From: Variovorax sp. ZS18.2.2
GTDB lineage: Bacteria; Pseudomonadota; Gammaproteobacteria; Burkholderiales; Burkholderiaceae_C
Direction: 5' to 3'
DNA length: 64,000 bases
Assembly: GCF_024701975.1 (NCBI RefSeq)
Contig: NZ_JANLNM010000001.1
Span: forward strand, 1,674,001-1,738,000
The notes beneath the pieces are model-generated. The model ran no database searches and had not been told where the DNA came from. It saw nothing but the letters and a program-made list of their open reading frames with translations. A program made the position numbers and the translations under genes. This document shows positions 35,065 to 45,228 of this stretch, piece after piece (positions within the stretch are counted from its first letter, which is position 1; the number at the start of each line of letters is the position of its first letter).

Positions 35065-35652
35065 ATGGCCCCCGCTCCCGACCGGCGCATCGCCATCATG
35101 GAGGCCGCGCTCGGCGTCTTCCTGCGCTACGGCTACCGGAAGACGTCGATGGACGATCTCGCGCGCGCCGCGGGCATTTCCCGCCAAGGCGTCTACCTGC
35201 ACTTCACGTCGAAGGACGAGCTCTTCAAGGAAGCCGTCACCTGGTTCGCGCAGCGGGGCATCGCCGCCATGCGGGCCGCGCTGGCAAAAGAAGACCTGCC
35301 GATCGAGGAGCGATTGATCGGCGCCTTCGCGGCGCTGCATGCGCAGAACGACGGTTCGCAGATGTCGCTGGAACACATGAGCGAGATCGTCGCGACCGCG
35401 CGGGAACTCGTCGGCCCGGTGCTGGAAGAGTTCGACCTCGTCGTGCCCAAGGAGCTCGCGCGAGCCATCCAGTCGGCCGGGGCCGCTGTGCCCTGGCGCG
35501 CCGCCGGCCTCACGGCCAAGTCGCTCGCGCAGCACCTGTTCGCGGCTTCTCACGGCCTCAAGCACTACGCCAAGACACCGGCCGAGTACCAGGCCGGCAT
35601 CCGCATCGCGGTGCGTCTGGTGTGCGGCGGGCCGGCGCCAGCCGTGCCTTAA
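35065..35652 (+). CDS. TetR-family transcriptional regulator
   Basis: A 195-residue regulator. The DNA-binding helices read IMEAALGVFLRYGYRKTSMD, then DLARAAGISRQGVYLHFTSK and DELFKEAV, the classic TetR block. The remaining residues form the helical ligand domain. The ATG at 35065 (MAPAPDRRIAIMEAAL) is preceded by GGAG. The frame is open further upstream, but that part is not conserved in style. It lies 13 nt before the metallo-hydrolase gene and probably controls it. Confidence 0.9.
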   Translation: MAPAPDRRIAIMEAALGVFLRYGYRKTSMDDLARAAGISRQGVYLHFTSKDELFKEAVTWFAQRGIAAMRAALAKEDLPIEERLIGAFAALHAQNDGSQMSLEHMSEIVATARELVGPVLEEFDLVVPKELARAIQSAGAAVPWRAAGLTAKSLAQHLFAASHGLKHYAKTPAEYQAGIRIAVRLVCGGPAPAVP

Positions 35653-35665
35653 CCGTGAGCCTCGA

Positions 35666-36757
35666 ATGAAGCGCACGCCCCCTCACCTTCGCAAACTTTT
35701 CATGATCGGAGTCATCGCCATGTCCACCTCCTCGCTCTGCGCCTGCGGCCCGCGCCTCGCCGCCAACCCCCAGTCGCCGCAGCAGCGCGACGGCATCTAC
35801 CGCAACGTCGTGCCGCGCGTGCCGATGGGTTTCCTCAAGACGGTCGCGATCGGCTGGCAGTTCCTGACCGGCAAGAGCGACACGACCGTGCCGAGCACCC
35901 CGATTCCCGTGCAGCCGCTGACGGCTGCGGCGCTCGTCGCGGCGCCGGATGGCAGCCTCTACCGCCTGGGCCACTCGACCTTGCTGCTCAAGCTGGGCGG
36001 CGAGTTCTGGCTCACCGACCCGGTCTTCTCCGAGCGCGCGTCACCGGTGCAATGGGCCGGCCCGAAGCGATTCCATGCGCCGCCGATCGACATCGACGAC
36101 CTGCCGCCGATCAAGGGCGTGATCCTCTCGCACGACCACTTCGACCACCTCGACCGCGCCGCCATCGCGCGTCTCGCGCCGAAGGTCGAGGTGTTCATCA
36201 CACCGCTCGGCGTGGGCGAACGCCTGATCGCGTGGGGCGTCGATCCCGCCCGGGTCCGGCAGCTCGATTGGTGGGGCGAAACGACCGTCGGCGACGTCCG
36301 GCTGGCGGCGGTGCCCGCGCAACACTTCTCCGGCCGGACCCTGCTCGACGAGGACCGCACGCTCTGGGCGTCGTGGGTGATCGTGGCCGGCGACCTGCGG
36401 GTCTTCTTCAGCGGTGACACCGGCTATCACGCGGACTTCAAGACCATCGGCGATCGCTACGGCCCCTTCGACATGACGATGATCGAGACCGGCGCCTACG
36501 ACAAGCAGTGGGCCGACGTCCACATGCAGCCCGAAGAAACGCTGCAGGCCCATCTCGATCTGCGGGGCCGCTGGCTGCTGCCGGTGCACAACGGCACCTT
36601 CGACCTGGCCATGCACGCCTGGAACGAGCCCTTCGAGCGCATTCAGGCGTTGGCGAAGGCGCGCGATGTGAAGCTTGCGACACCGGTGATGGGTGAGCGC
36701 GTTGCGCTGGCCGCGCCGCACGCAGGCGACGCATGGTGGGTGGGCGCGCGGGACTGA
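35666..36757 (+). CDS. MBL-fold metallo-hydrolase lipoprotein (UlaG/NAPE-PLD-like)
   Basis: A 363-residue metallo-beta-lactamase-fold enzyme with the metal motif LSHDHFDHLDRAA, later PAQHFSGR, FFSGDTGYH and LLPVHNGTFDLAMH. The HDHFDH order and the GHSTLLLKLGGEFWLTDPVF lead strand are those of the UlaG/NAPE-PLD branch, phosphodiesterase-like enzymes. The N-terminus has a hydrophobic stretch ending in SSLCACG, which fits a lipobox, so it is probably periplasmic and membrane-anchored. The substrate is unknown. It is expressed from the TetR operon and ends at a strong terminator. Confidence 0.87.
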   Translation: MKRTPPHLRKLFMIGVIAMSTSSLCACGPRLAANPQSPQQRDGIYRNVVPRVPMGFLKTVAIGWQFLTGKSDTTVPSTPIPVQPLTAAALVAAPDGSLYRLGHSTLLLKLGGEFWLTDPVFSERASPVQWAGPKRFHAPPIDIDDLPPIKGVILSHDHFDHLDRAAIARLAPKVEVFITPLGVGERLIAWGVDPARVRQLDWWGETTVGDVRLAAVPAQHFSGRTLLDEDRTLWASWVIVAGDLRVFFSGDTGYHADFKTIGDRYGPFDMTMIETGAYDKQWADVHMQPEETLQAHLDLRGRWLLPVHNGTFDLAMHAWNEPFERIQALAKARDVKLATPVMGERVALAAPHAGDAWWVGARD

Positions 36758-36769
36758 TCTTCTGCGAGA

Positions 36770-36809
36770 GGCCCCGTCCCGAGCGGGCAACGGGGCCCGC
36801 TGGTTTTTT
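36770..36809 (+). terminator. rho-independent terminator after the metallo-hydrolase gene
   Basis: GGCCCCGT (36770-36777) pairs perfectly with ACGGGGCC (36790-36797), followed by GC, TGG and six Ts. It starts 12 nt after the metallo-hydrolase stop codon and touches the end of the convergent SDR gene, so it separates the two transcripts. Confidence 0.85.
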
Positions 36810-37671
36810 ACTCGGAAGGGAAATCGGGCAGTGGCCCCTCGGAAGCAATATCCGTCCATGCGCTCACAGCCTTCCAGCGCTCGGCAGCAGCATTTCTCGC
36901 TGCGTCGGCGCCAAGTGCGCCCTGGAATGCGTCCGAGCCGAGGAGGATGTGGGGCGGCAGACGATCGGCTCCAGCAACACCGACGACGACCTGCGCGACC
37001 TTTTCAGGATCGCTTGGCTCATTGCCCCAATATGCTTCCAGTTGCCGAACAATCTCCCCGACCGAGGCCTCGTAGTCCGGCAACATGGGCAGCACGCTCC
37101 CGAACGCTCGCTTCCCCCAATTCGTGCGCATGCCGCCTGGTTCGAGCGCGGTCACCTTGACGCCGAACGGCGCCGATTCGAGAGCGACGGTCTCGGCAAA
37201 GCCACCCACCGCCCACTTGGCAGCAACATATGCAGCGTTGCCCGCCAAGGCAGTTCGACCGCCGACGGACGAGATCTGGATGATGTGACCGCTCCTTTGC
37301 CGGCGCATTCCAGGAAGGGCGGCCCGCGTGAGGTTGACGACACCAAAGAAATTGGTTTCCACGACACGACGAAAGTCGTCCGATGAAACCTCTTCGAACG
37401 GCCGCGTTTCACCGAACCCTGCGTTGTTCACAAGAACATCGAGGCGCCCGAACGCCGAGATGGCAGCGTCTACGGCAGCGACGCTCTCTCGCTCATCGGT
37501 CACGTCGAGACGGACCGGCTTTACGCGGGAGCCATAAGACTCGACCAAGTCATCCAGCTGGCTCACATCGCGCGCAGTCGCCACGACACGGTGACCCGCC
37601 TCCAGCGCCTTGACTGTGATTGACCGGCCCAAGCCGGAGCCACTACCCGTAACAAGCCATACCTTGGACAT
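36808..37671 (-). CDS. short-chain dehydrogenase/reductase
   Basis: A 287-residue classical SDR. The cofactor motif is VTGSGSGLGRSI (residues 7-18), a T-G-x3-G-x-G with Ala-Arg at the end of strand 2, which favours NADP(H). The NNAG motif is in LDVLVNNAGFG. Catalytic Ser is in QISSVGGR, with Tyr and Lys in YVAAKWAVGG (Y-x3-K). The ATG at 37671 (MSKVWLVTGSG) is chosen over an open extension to 37719. It is divergent from an AraC-type regulator that likely controls it. The substrate is unknown. Confidence 0.9.
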   Translation of the reverse strand: MSKVWLVTGSGSGLGRSITVKALEAGHRVVATARDVSQLDDLVESYGSRVKPVRLDVTDERESVAAVDAAISAFGRLDVLVNNAGFGETRPFEEVSSDDFRRVVETNFFGVVNLTRAALPGMRRQRSGHIIQISSVGGRTALAGNAAYVAAKWAVGGFAETVALESAPFGVKVTALEPGGMRTNWGKRAFGSVLPMLPDYEASVGEIVRQLEAYWGNEPSDPEKVAQVVVGVAGADRLPPHILLGSDAFQGALGADAARNAAAERWKAVSAWTDIASEGPLPDFPSE

Positions 37672-37822
37672 ATTCGATCTCGTTCCCATCAGTTTGTGAT
37701 GGGGCCTCACTCTATGCATGGCTGCAGATGGTCGTTAGCCTGATCCTTCCCGATCATTGCCCGATCGTCTTGCCGGGCGCGGATTTCTTGTCCGGGCCAG
37801 AGCCTCTGGACACAATGACTCC

Positions 37823-38791
37823 ATGGTTCTGATGAATGACGCGCGGCCTCGATCGACCCAGCCCGATGAAGACCCGGAGGCCGCGTCGCTGCGTGCGCGC
37901 CTTCGCTCGCATCTGTTGGCGCACTTGCCTGAAGCTGGCGACCACGTGTCCGCATTGCCGGGCCTGGCCCTGTACCGTCGCGACAGCCCCACCGAACCCG
38001 CCTCGATGCTTTACGAGCCCAGCGTCGGCTTCGTCGTTCAGGGCCGCAAGCGTGTAGTCCTGGGCTCGGATGCCTATGAGTACGACGCCGCCAAGTTTGT
38101 GCTGACGACGATGGATCTGCCCACGATCTCGCACGTGCTGGAGGCCCATCCCGGTCGACCCTGCCTGTCCATGATGCTGAAGCTGGACTTCGCCTTGGTG
38201 CAGGCGGTCGGAGGAGAGATCGACCTGCAAGGCATCGCCGTGACGGACGACACCGAATCCGGCATGGCTTTCGGCCACATGCCCACGGAACTGCTCGACG
38301 CTTTCGTGCGGCTTCTCGCACTCGCCGACAAGCCTCGGGACATTGCGATCATGGCGCCGCTGGTGCTGCGCGAAATTACATACCGCCTGCTCATGGCACC
38401 GTCGGGCGGCCATCTACGTCGCATTGCCAGACAGGACCCCCGCTACGACAAGATCCTGACGGCCATCGCCTGGCTGCGCGAGCATTACGCCGAGGCGATC
38501 CGTATCGAGGCCTTGGCGGAAGTCGCTGCCATGGGGGTGTCGACGCTGCACCATCACTTCAGCGCCATCACGCACATGAGTCCGCTGCAGTATCAAAAGC
38601 ACATCCGGCTCCATGAAGCGCGACGCTTGCTGTTGACCGAGCGGCTGGACGCGACCTCCGCCGCCTACCGTGTCGGCTATGAAAGCGTGACCCAGTTCAG
38701 CCGCGAGTACAGGCGGCTGTTCGGCAATCCCCCCATTCGCGACATCTCGTTGCTGCGCGGCGACTTGAAAGAACAGCGCAGCAAGGTCTGA
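37823..38791 (+). CDS. AraC-family transcriptional regulator (AraC_N type)
   Basis: A 322-residue regulator. The N-terminal cupin-like AraC_N domain is marked by MLYEPSVGFVVQGRKRVVLG and LTTMDLPTISHVLEA. The C-terminal helix-turn-helix pair reads IEALAEVAAMGVSTLHHHFS and YRVGYESVTQFSREYRRLFG. The start is one of two closely spaced Met codons (37823 or 37832); no clear ribosome site decides. This subgroup usually activates the adjacent divergent oxidoreductase gene, here the SDR. Confidence 0.9.
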   Translation: MVLMNDARPRSTQPDEDPEAASLRARLRSHLLAHLPEAGDHVSALPGLALYRRDSPTEPASMLYEPSVGFVVQGRKRVVLGSDAYEYDAAKFVLTTMDLPTISHVLEAHPGRPCLSMMLKLDFALVQAVGGEIDLQGIAVTDDTESGMAFGHMPTELLDAFVRLLALADKPRDIAIMAPLVLREITYRLLMAPSGGHLRRIARQDPRYDKILTAIAWLREHYAEAIRIEALAEVAAMGVSTLHHHFSAITHMSPLQYQKHIRLHEARRLLLTERLDATSAAYRVGYESVTQFSREYRRLFGNPPIRDISLLRGDLKEQRSKV

Positions 38792-38801
38792 AATATCCGG
38801 G

Positions 38802-40421
<1,620 letters not shown>

Positions 40422-40432
40422 GGCGAGAGGAC

Positions 40433-40867
40433 TCAGAGCGTTGAAATGTCGAACAGCTTCACGCCCGCCTTGGGCGCTGCCTGGATGAGGTGCTCGTCGA
40501 AGGTGGCGAGCGGGAGATTGAGCGACTTGGCGAGCCAGAGATAGCCCGCTTCATAGGTCGAGATGCCGGCATCGATGGCCACCGCGAGCACGGCCTTGTG
40601 CTGGGCAGGCGCGAGCTCGTGCAGTTCGACGCGATGGCGGATGGCATCGAGCACGCTCCACAGCCCTTCGACCGCGGATGTGGGGATGCGGCCGCTGCGC
40701 ACGCCGTTGGCGAGGATGTTGGCGCACTCCCATTGCCAGGCGTTGGGCGCCTGCGGCTCGACCTCGTCGCGGCGGATGGCGGCGTAGAGCTTGCGGGTGT
40801 GTTCGCTGGCCTGGTCGGGCAGCAGCCAGGCGGCGGTGACGGAGGCGTCCATGACGAAGGCTGTCAC
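40433..40867 (-). CDS. vapC: PIN-domain toxin, VapC-like
   Basis: A 144-residue PIN-domain ribonuclease-like protein. The first acidic residue is in [13 protein letters not shown], the second acidic position in [10 protein letters not shown], and the third block is [20 protein letters not shown] with a final Asp in FDEHLI. The third block normally reads Y-D-x-x-Y; here Asp is replaced by Glu. VapC toxins cut tRNA or rRNA. The start overlaps the antitoxin stop as ATGA. The pair sits between guaB and guaA. Confidence 0.88.
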   Translation of the reverse strand: MTAFVMDASVTAAWLLPDQASEHTRKLYAAIRRDEVEPQAPNAWQWECANILANGVRSGRIPTSAVEGLWSVLDAIRHRVELHELAPAQHKAVLAVAIDAGISTYEAGYLWLAKSLNLPLATFDEHLIQAAPKAGVKLFDISTL

Positions 40868-41112
40868 GATTGGCGCCCTTCGTCGAGCAATGCGCGCAAT
40901 GAGAGACCCGGCTGGATGGTGGCGTGCAGCGCGTCGATCTGGCCGAGTTCGCGCTCGATCTGCTCGTCGGTGATGACGGGCTTGCGGCGCACCGGCAGCA
41001 TGCGCACGACTTCCTTGCCGTGGCGGGTGATGCGAACCTCCTCGCCCTTTTCGACCAGGTCGATCAGGGCCGAGAAGTTGTTCTTGGCTTCAGCGATGCC
41101 GATGGATTGCAT
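40864..41112 (-). CDS. vapB: Phd/YefM-type antitoxin partner of the PIN toxin
   Basis: An 82-residue antitoxin. The N-terminal half is the Phd/YefM DNA-binding fold (IGIAEAKNNFSALIDLVEKG, then EVRITRHGKEVVRMLPV). The C-terminal tail would wrap the toxin. Its ATG (41110-41112) overlaps the left arm of a 12-bp inverted repeat, so autorepression is likely. Confidence 0.88.
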   Translation of the reverse strand: MQSIGIAEAKNNFSALIDLVEKGEEVRITRHGKEVVRMLPVRRKPVITDEQIERELGQIDALHATIQPGLSLRALLDEGRQS

Positions 41113-41183
41113 TTGGGCCAGAAAAATTGAATCTGGCCCAAATTCTAAACCGAGTCTGGCCTGACTTTCAAGGTCTGGCCAGA
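41111..41183. promoter_or_regulatory. operator array of the toxin-antitoxin pair
   Basis: A perfect inverted repeat ATTTGGGCCAGA (41111-41122) / TCTGGCCCAAAT (41132-41143) covers the antitoxin start codon. Two more copies of the core TCTGGCC follow at 41155 and 41174; the last is itself a palindrome, TCTGGCCAGA. Spacings are 23 and 19 nt, roughly two helical turns. This fits multi-site binding of a VapBC-type complex. Confidence 0.7.
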
Positions 41184-41194
41184 TTAAGCTTCAG

Positions 41195-41276
41195 GCCGGC
41201 GCCGGGCCGCCCCAAGGCGGCCTGCGGCCCCCTTGGGGGGCAGCGCCCCACACGCAGTGGGGGCGCGTGGGGGCCA
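41195..41276. repeat. GC-rich double-hairpin intergenic repeat
   Basis: Two inverted repeats stand side by side: CCCCAAGG (41210-41217) with CCTTGGGG (41231-41238), and GCGCCCC (41243-41249) with GGGGCGC (41260-41266). The element lies directly after the guaB stop. It has the style of dispersed intergenic repeats I associate with Variovorax/Acidovorax genomes, and may work as a transcription terminator or attenuator between guaB and the toxin-antitoxin pair. Confidence 0.6.
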
Positions 41277-41278
41277 CA

Positions 41279-42748
41279 TTACTCAGCGCGGTAGTTCGGC
41301 GCTTCCTTGGTGATCTGCACGTCGTGGACGTGGCTCTCGCGGATGCCGGCCGTGGTGATCTCGACGAACTCGGCCTTGTTCTGCATGTCCTCGATGGTCG
41401 CGCAGCCGCAGTAGCCCATGCTGGCACGCACGCCGCCGGCCATCTGGTAGACGATCGAGACGATCGAGCCCTTGTAGGGCACGCGGCCTTCGATGCCTTC
41501 GGGCACGAGCTTGTCGGTGTTGGGGTTGCCGGTGGTCGATTCCTGGAAGTACCGGTCGGCACTGCCCTGCTGCATCGCGCCGATGGAGCCCATGCCTCGG
41601 TAGCTCTTGTAGCTGCGGCCCTGGTACAGCACGATTTCGCCGGGTGCCTCTTCGGTACCGGCGAACATGCTGCCCATCATCACGGTGCTGGCGCCTGCGG
41701 CGATGGCCTTGGCGATGTCGCCCGAGTAGCGCACGCCGCCGTCGGAGATCAGCGGAACGCCCGTGCCCTGCAGCGCGGTGGCGACGCTATCGACCGCCAT
41801 GATCTGCGGCACGCCCACGCCCGCCACGATGCGGGTGGTGCAGATGGAGCCCGGGCCGATGCCGACCTTGACCGCATCGGCGCCGACATCGGCCAGCGCG
41901 CGCGCGGCGTCGCCGGTGGCGATGTTGCCGCCGATCACGTCGACCTGCGGATAGTTGCGCTTGACCCAGCGCACGCGCTCGATCACGCCGGCGCTGTGGC
42001 CGTGGGCGGTGTCGACCACGATGGCATCGACGCCGGCCTTCACCAGCGCTTCGACGCGCTCCTCGGTGCCGTCACCCACGCCGACCGCCGCGCCCACGCG
42101 CAGCCGGCCCGAGGGGTCGCGTGCGGCGTTGGGAAAGCTGGTCTGCTTGGTGATGTCCTTGACGGTGATGAGGCCCTTGAGCTCCCATTCGTTGTTGATG
42201 ACCAGCAGGCGCTCGAGCTTGTACTTGTTGAGCAGCGCCTTGGCATCGGCCAGCGTGGTGCCGTCGGGCACGGTGATGAGCTTGTCGCGCTGCGTCATGA
42301 TTTCGCTGACGGGCACGTCGTAGCGGGTTTCAAAGCGCAGGTCGCGCCCCGTCACGATGCCCACGACCTTGCCGCCGTCGACCACCGGGAAGCCGGAGAT
42401 GCCGAGCTGGTCGGAAAGCGCCATCACCTGGCGCACCGAGTGCGTCGGCGTGATCACCACCGGGTCGCGCAGCACGCCCGATTCATAGCGCTTCACGCGG
42501 GCCACTTCGGCGGCCTGCTGTTGCGCGGTGAGGTTCTTGTGCACGATTCCCATGCCGCCCTCCTGCGCGATGGCGATCGCGAGGCGGGCTTCTGTCACGG
42601 TGTCCATGGCCGCCGAGACGAGCGGCAGGTTCAGCGTGATGTTGCGGGAGAGTTTGGTGGCGAGGGAGGTGTCCTTGGGCAGGACCTGGGAGAACGCTGG
42701 CACCAACAACACGTCGTCGAAGGTGAGCGCTTTGCCGAGAAGGCGCAT
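41279..42748 (-). CDS. guaB: inosine-5'-monophosphate dehydrogenase
   Basis: A 489-residue IMPDH, full length. The start [20 protein letters not shown] and the two CBS repeats (about 95-205; [20 protein letters not shown] and [16 protein letters not shown]) are intact. The catalytic loop [20 protein letters not shown] contains the nucleophile Cys. The flap region [15 protein letters not shown] is complete. It makes XMP from IMP. On this strand the order is guaB, antitoxin, toxin, guaA, so the classical guaBA operon is interrupted. Confidence 0.98.
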   Translation of the reverse strand: MRLLGKALTFDDVLLVPAFSQVLPKDTSLATKLSRNITLNLPLVSAAMDTVTEARLAIAIAQEGGMGIVHKNLTAQQQAAEVARVKRYESGVLRDPVVITPTHSVRQVMALSDQLGISGFPVVDGGKVVGIVTGRDLRFETRYDVPVSEIMTQRDKLITVPDGTTLADAKALLNKYKLERLLVINNEWELKGLITVKDITKQTSFPNAARDPSGRLRVGAAVGVGDGTEERVEALVKAGVDAIVVDTAHGHSAGVIERVRWVKRNYPQVDVIGGNIATGDAARALADVGADAVKVGIGPGSICTTRIVAGVGVPQIMAVDSVATALQGTGVPLISDGGVRYSGDIAKAIAAGASTVMMGSMFAGTEEAPGEIVLYQGRSYKSYRGMGSIGAMQQGSADRYFQESTTGNPNTDKLVPEGIEGRVPYKGSIVSIVYQMAGGVRASMGYCGCATIEDMQNKAEFVEITTAGIRESHVHDVQITKEAPNYRAE

Positions 42749-42876
42749 GGGTGAAGCTCCAAAAGACGGATTGTAACGAGGCTCCCAGGTCGTTCGCCGG
42801 CCCGGGCTTTTCCGGACCGTTGCAAAAGCAGCGAATGAGGATGTTGCAAGAAGTAAGGCGCGGCTAAACTTCGGGC

Positions 42877-43398
42877 ATGAAATTCATGCACTGGCTGCTG
42901 GTGGGATGTGTCGTGGCGCTGCCGCTCTCTGCGAGCGCGCAATGGCAATGGATCGACAAGAACGGCAAGAAGGTCTTCAGCGACCAGGCGCCGCCGCCCG
43001 ATGTTCCCGAGAAGAACATCCTGCGCCGTTCGGGCACGCCGCCGCCGCGGCCCGCCACCGGCATTGACGCCCCGGCGGCCGAGGGCACCGACGCCGCAGC
43101 GCCCAAGGCGCGAGAAAGCGCCGCCGCACCGAAGCCGAGCGGCGTCGACAAGGAACTCGAAGAAAAGACCAAGAAGGCCGAGGCCGAAGAGAAGGCCAAG
43201 CGCGCGGCCGAAGAGGCGAAGGTCGCCAAGTCCAAGGCCGACAACTGCGCCCGCGCCCGCGAAGGCAAGTCCACGCTGGACAGCGGCATCCGCATCGCGA
43301 AGGTGAATGCCAAGGGCGAGCGCGAGATCATGGACGACACCACCCGCGCCGACGAGCAGAAGCGCGTTCAGTCAGTCATCGACAGCGACTGCAAGTAA
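42877..43398 (+). CDS. DUF4124 domain-containing secreted protein
   Basis: A 173-residue protein with a Sec signal peptide ([21 protein letters not shown]). The DUF4124 start [20 protein letters not shown] follows directly after cleavage. A Pro/Ala-rich spacer comes next, then a Lys/Glu/Ala-rich coiled-coil-like helix around residues 90-125. Function is unknown. It is divergent from guaB, and guaB is frequently followed or preceded by this gene in related genomes. Confidence 0.87.
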   Translation: MKFMHWLLVGCVVALPLSASAQWQWIDKNGKKVFSDQAPPPDVPEKNILRRSGTPPPRPATGIDAPAAEGTDAAAPKARESAAAPKPSGVDKELEEKTKKAEAEEKAKRAAEEAKVAKSKADNCARAREGKSTLDSGIRIAKVNAKGEREIMDDTTRADEQKRVQSVIDSDCK

Positions 43399-43408
43399 AC
43401 CGGCTGCC

Positions 43409-43744
43409 TCAGTAGCCGGTCTTGCCACCCTTGCGCTGGCTCGCAAAGAGGCCAGTGCCCCGCGCGCCCTGGCGCTTGAAGCGCTCGCGGCGCGCCACCT
43501 TCGGATCGACCGTGAGCGGACGGCACAGCTCGATGCGATCGCCGTCCTTCAATACCTGGCTCCACTCGACCGCCCTGCCCCAGACACCCGGCGTCATGGC
43601 ATGCCGCCAATCGAGATCGGGAAAGCGCTGCGACAACCCGCTCGCCCGCACCGCCTCGCTCAGGACGATGCCTTCTTCAAGCTGCAGCACCTGCTCGAAC
43701 ACCTCGCGTGCCGCGGGCGAGCAAGTCAGCGTGACCTCGATCAT
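43409..43744 (-). CDS. rnfH: RnfH family ubiquitin-like protein
   Basis: A 111-residue RnfH (UPF0125) protein with a beta-grasp fold: IEVTLTCSPAAREVFEQVLQ at the start, VWGRAVEWSQVLKDGDRIEL and YRPL-like CRPLTVDPKVARRERF. A basic tail ending TGLFASQRKGGKTGY follows. The stop of the ratA-like gene and this start are adjacent (1 nt), so they form an operon. The exact role of RnfH in toxin RatA systems is unresolved. Confidence 0.9.
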   Translation of the reverse strand: MIEVTLTCSPAAREVFEQVLQLEEGIVLSEAVRASGLSQRFPDLDWRHAMTPGVWGRAVEWSQVLKDGDRIELCRPLTVDPKVARRERFKRQGARGTGLFASQRKGGKTGY

Positions 43745-44191
43745 TCAGGAAGCGCCGTAGACCTGCTCGGCGCGCTTGACGAAGGCTTCGACCAGGCTCG
43801 ATGCGATCGTGTCGAACACCGGCCCCACGAGCGCCTGCAAGGCGAAGTTGCTGAATCCATAGCTCATGTGCAGCTCGACGCGGCAGGCGCGTTCGCCTGC
43901 CTCGCCCACGGGTACGAACTTCCAGTGGCCATCGAGGTTGGAGAACGGCCCGTCGACCAGCTTCAGTTGCACCTCGCGCCCCGGCACATGCGTGTTGCGG
44001 GTGGTGAAGCTCTGGTGAAAGCCGCCGAAGGCGAGGCCGACTTCGGCCGTCATGCCGCCTTCGTCCTCTTCGACGATCCGGGCCTTGTCGCACCACGGAA
44101 GGAACTGCGGATACTTCGCCACATCGGTGACGAGCGCGTACATCTCTTCGGCGCTGTACCAGATGAGGACGGACTTGTTGACTGTTTTCAT
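43745..44191 (-). CDS. ratA: RatA-like START/polyketide-cyclase-fold protein
   Basis: A 148-residue START-fold protein of the COQ10/RatA family (type II toxin-antitoxin system RatA family by common naming). Family blocks are VLIWYSAEEMYALVTDVAKY, PQFLPWCDKARIVEEDEGGM and FSNLDGHWKFVPVG, with CRVELHMSYGFSNFALQALV near the end. In E. coli RatA was reported to block 70S assembly, while homologues act as ubiquinone-binding COQ10-type proteins. The ATG at 44191 is chosen; the open frame extends to 44263 with a weak lead. It is divergent from smpB with 62 nt between, a conserved order in proteobacteria. Confidence 0.88.
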   Translation of the reverse strand: MKTVNKSVLIWYSAEEMYALVTDVAKYPQFLPWCDKARIVEEDEGGMTAEVGLAFGGFHQSFTTRNTHVPGREVQLKLVDGPFSNLDGHWKFVPVGEAGERACRVELHMSYGFSNFALQALVGPVFDTIASSLVEAFVKRAEQVYGAS

Positions 44192-44253
44192 AGAATCGGT
44201 GCAGCGTGCGCGACGGATTGTATTGAAGCCATGCGTCCCCATCTTCCCGAGCC

Positions 44254-44730
44254 ATGGCCACAAAGAAACAAGATAACTCCTCCCGCATTGCCGACAACAA
44301 GAAGGCCGCGTACAACTATTTCTTCGAAGAACGCTTCGAGGCCGGCATGGTCCTCGAAGGCTGGGAAGTCAAGTCGCTGCGCGAAGGCAAGGTGCAGCTC
44401 ACCGACGGCTACGTGGTCATCCGCGACGGCGAACTCTACGTCGTAGGCCTGCAGATCAATCCGCTCAAGAGCGCTTCGACGCACGTGAGCCCCGACTCGA
44501 TCCGCACCAAGAAGCTGCTGCTGCACAAGGAAGAAATCCGCCGGCTCGTCGGCAAGGTCGAGCAGAAGGGCTACACGCTGGTGCCGCTCAACCTGCACTG
44601 GAAGGCGGGCAAGGTCAAATGCGACATCGCGTTGGCCAAGGGCAAGGCCGAGCACGACAAGCGCGACACCATCAAGGACCGCGAAGGCAAGCGCGAGGTC
44701 GAGCGCGCGATGAAGAGCCGCAGCCGCTAG
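44254..44730 (+). CDS. smpB: SsrA-binding protein SmpB
   Basis: A 158-residue SmpB of normal length. Recognisable segments are [39 protein letters not shown], and the C-terminal [20 protein letters not shown] tail that enters the decoding site. It delivers tmRNA to stalled ribosomes. The tmRNA gene itself is not seen near it. Confidence 0.97.
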   Translation: MATKKQDNSSRIADNKKAAYNYFFEERFEAGMVLEGWEVKSLREGKVQLTDGYVVIRDGELYVVGLQINPLKSASTHVSPDSIRTKKLLLHKEEIRRLVGKVEQKGYTLVPLNLHWKAGKVKCDIALAKGKAEHDKRDTIKDREGKREVERAMKSRSR

Positions 44731-44828
44731 TCATTCTTTTTTTGCGCGGCATGGAATAAAACGCGGGCTGCAGGCGTTTGTGCGGTGTCATCGGATTGCC
44801 GATGCCATCCAACCTCAGGAGTCTTTCC

Positions 44829-45197
44829 ATGTCGCCTCTCCGCCTTTTTTCCGCAGGCATCGCCGCCGCACTGCTCACCCTCCCCGCATTCGCCCAACCC
44901 AAGGCCGCCGATGGCGCGCTGGTCGGCGCGACCGGCATGACGCTCTACACCTTCGAGAAGGACACTGCCGGCAACGGCAAGTCGGTCTGCAACGGCGGGT
45001 GTGCCACCAACTGGCCGCCCTTCATGGCCGCCGACAGCGACAAGCCTAGCGGCGACTTCACCATCGTCACCCGCGACGACGGCAAGAAGCAATGGGCCGC
45101 CAAGGGCTGGCCGCTGTACTACTGGGTGAAGGACACCAAGCCGGGCGACAAGACCGGTGACGGCGTGGGCGGCAACTGGAAGACCGCCAAGCCCTGA
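44829..45197 (+). CDS. secreted Yx(FWY)xxD-motif protein (COG4315)
   Basis: A 122-residue protein with a Sec signal peptide (MSPLRLFSAGIAAALLTLPA, then FAQ). Two copies of the family motif are present: LYTFEKDTAG and YYWVKDTKPG. Conserved Cys in VCNGGCATNWPP form a short loop. It begins after a CAGGAG site. It is closely similar to the protein at 46673, with which it flanks a sigma/anti-sigma pair. The family function is unknown; members are envelope proteins. Confidence 0.88.
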   Translation: MSPLRLFSAGIAAALLTLPAFAQPKAADGALVGATGMTLYTFEKDTAGNGKSVCNGGCATNWPPFMAADSDKPSGDFTIVTRDDGKKQWAAKGWPLYYWVKDTKPGDKTGDGVGGNWKTAKP

Positions 45198-45228
45198 TCC
45201 GGACGCGCCTCCCGCAATCCATCCACCC

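Noticed and set aside
44192..44253. tmRNA gene next to smpB
   Set aside because: The gap is only 62 nt and no tRNA-like ends are visible on either side of smpB.
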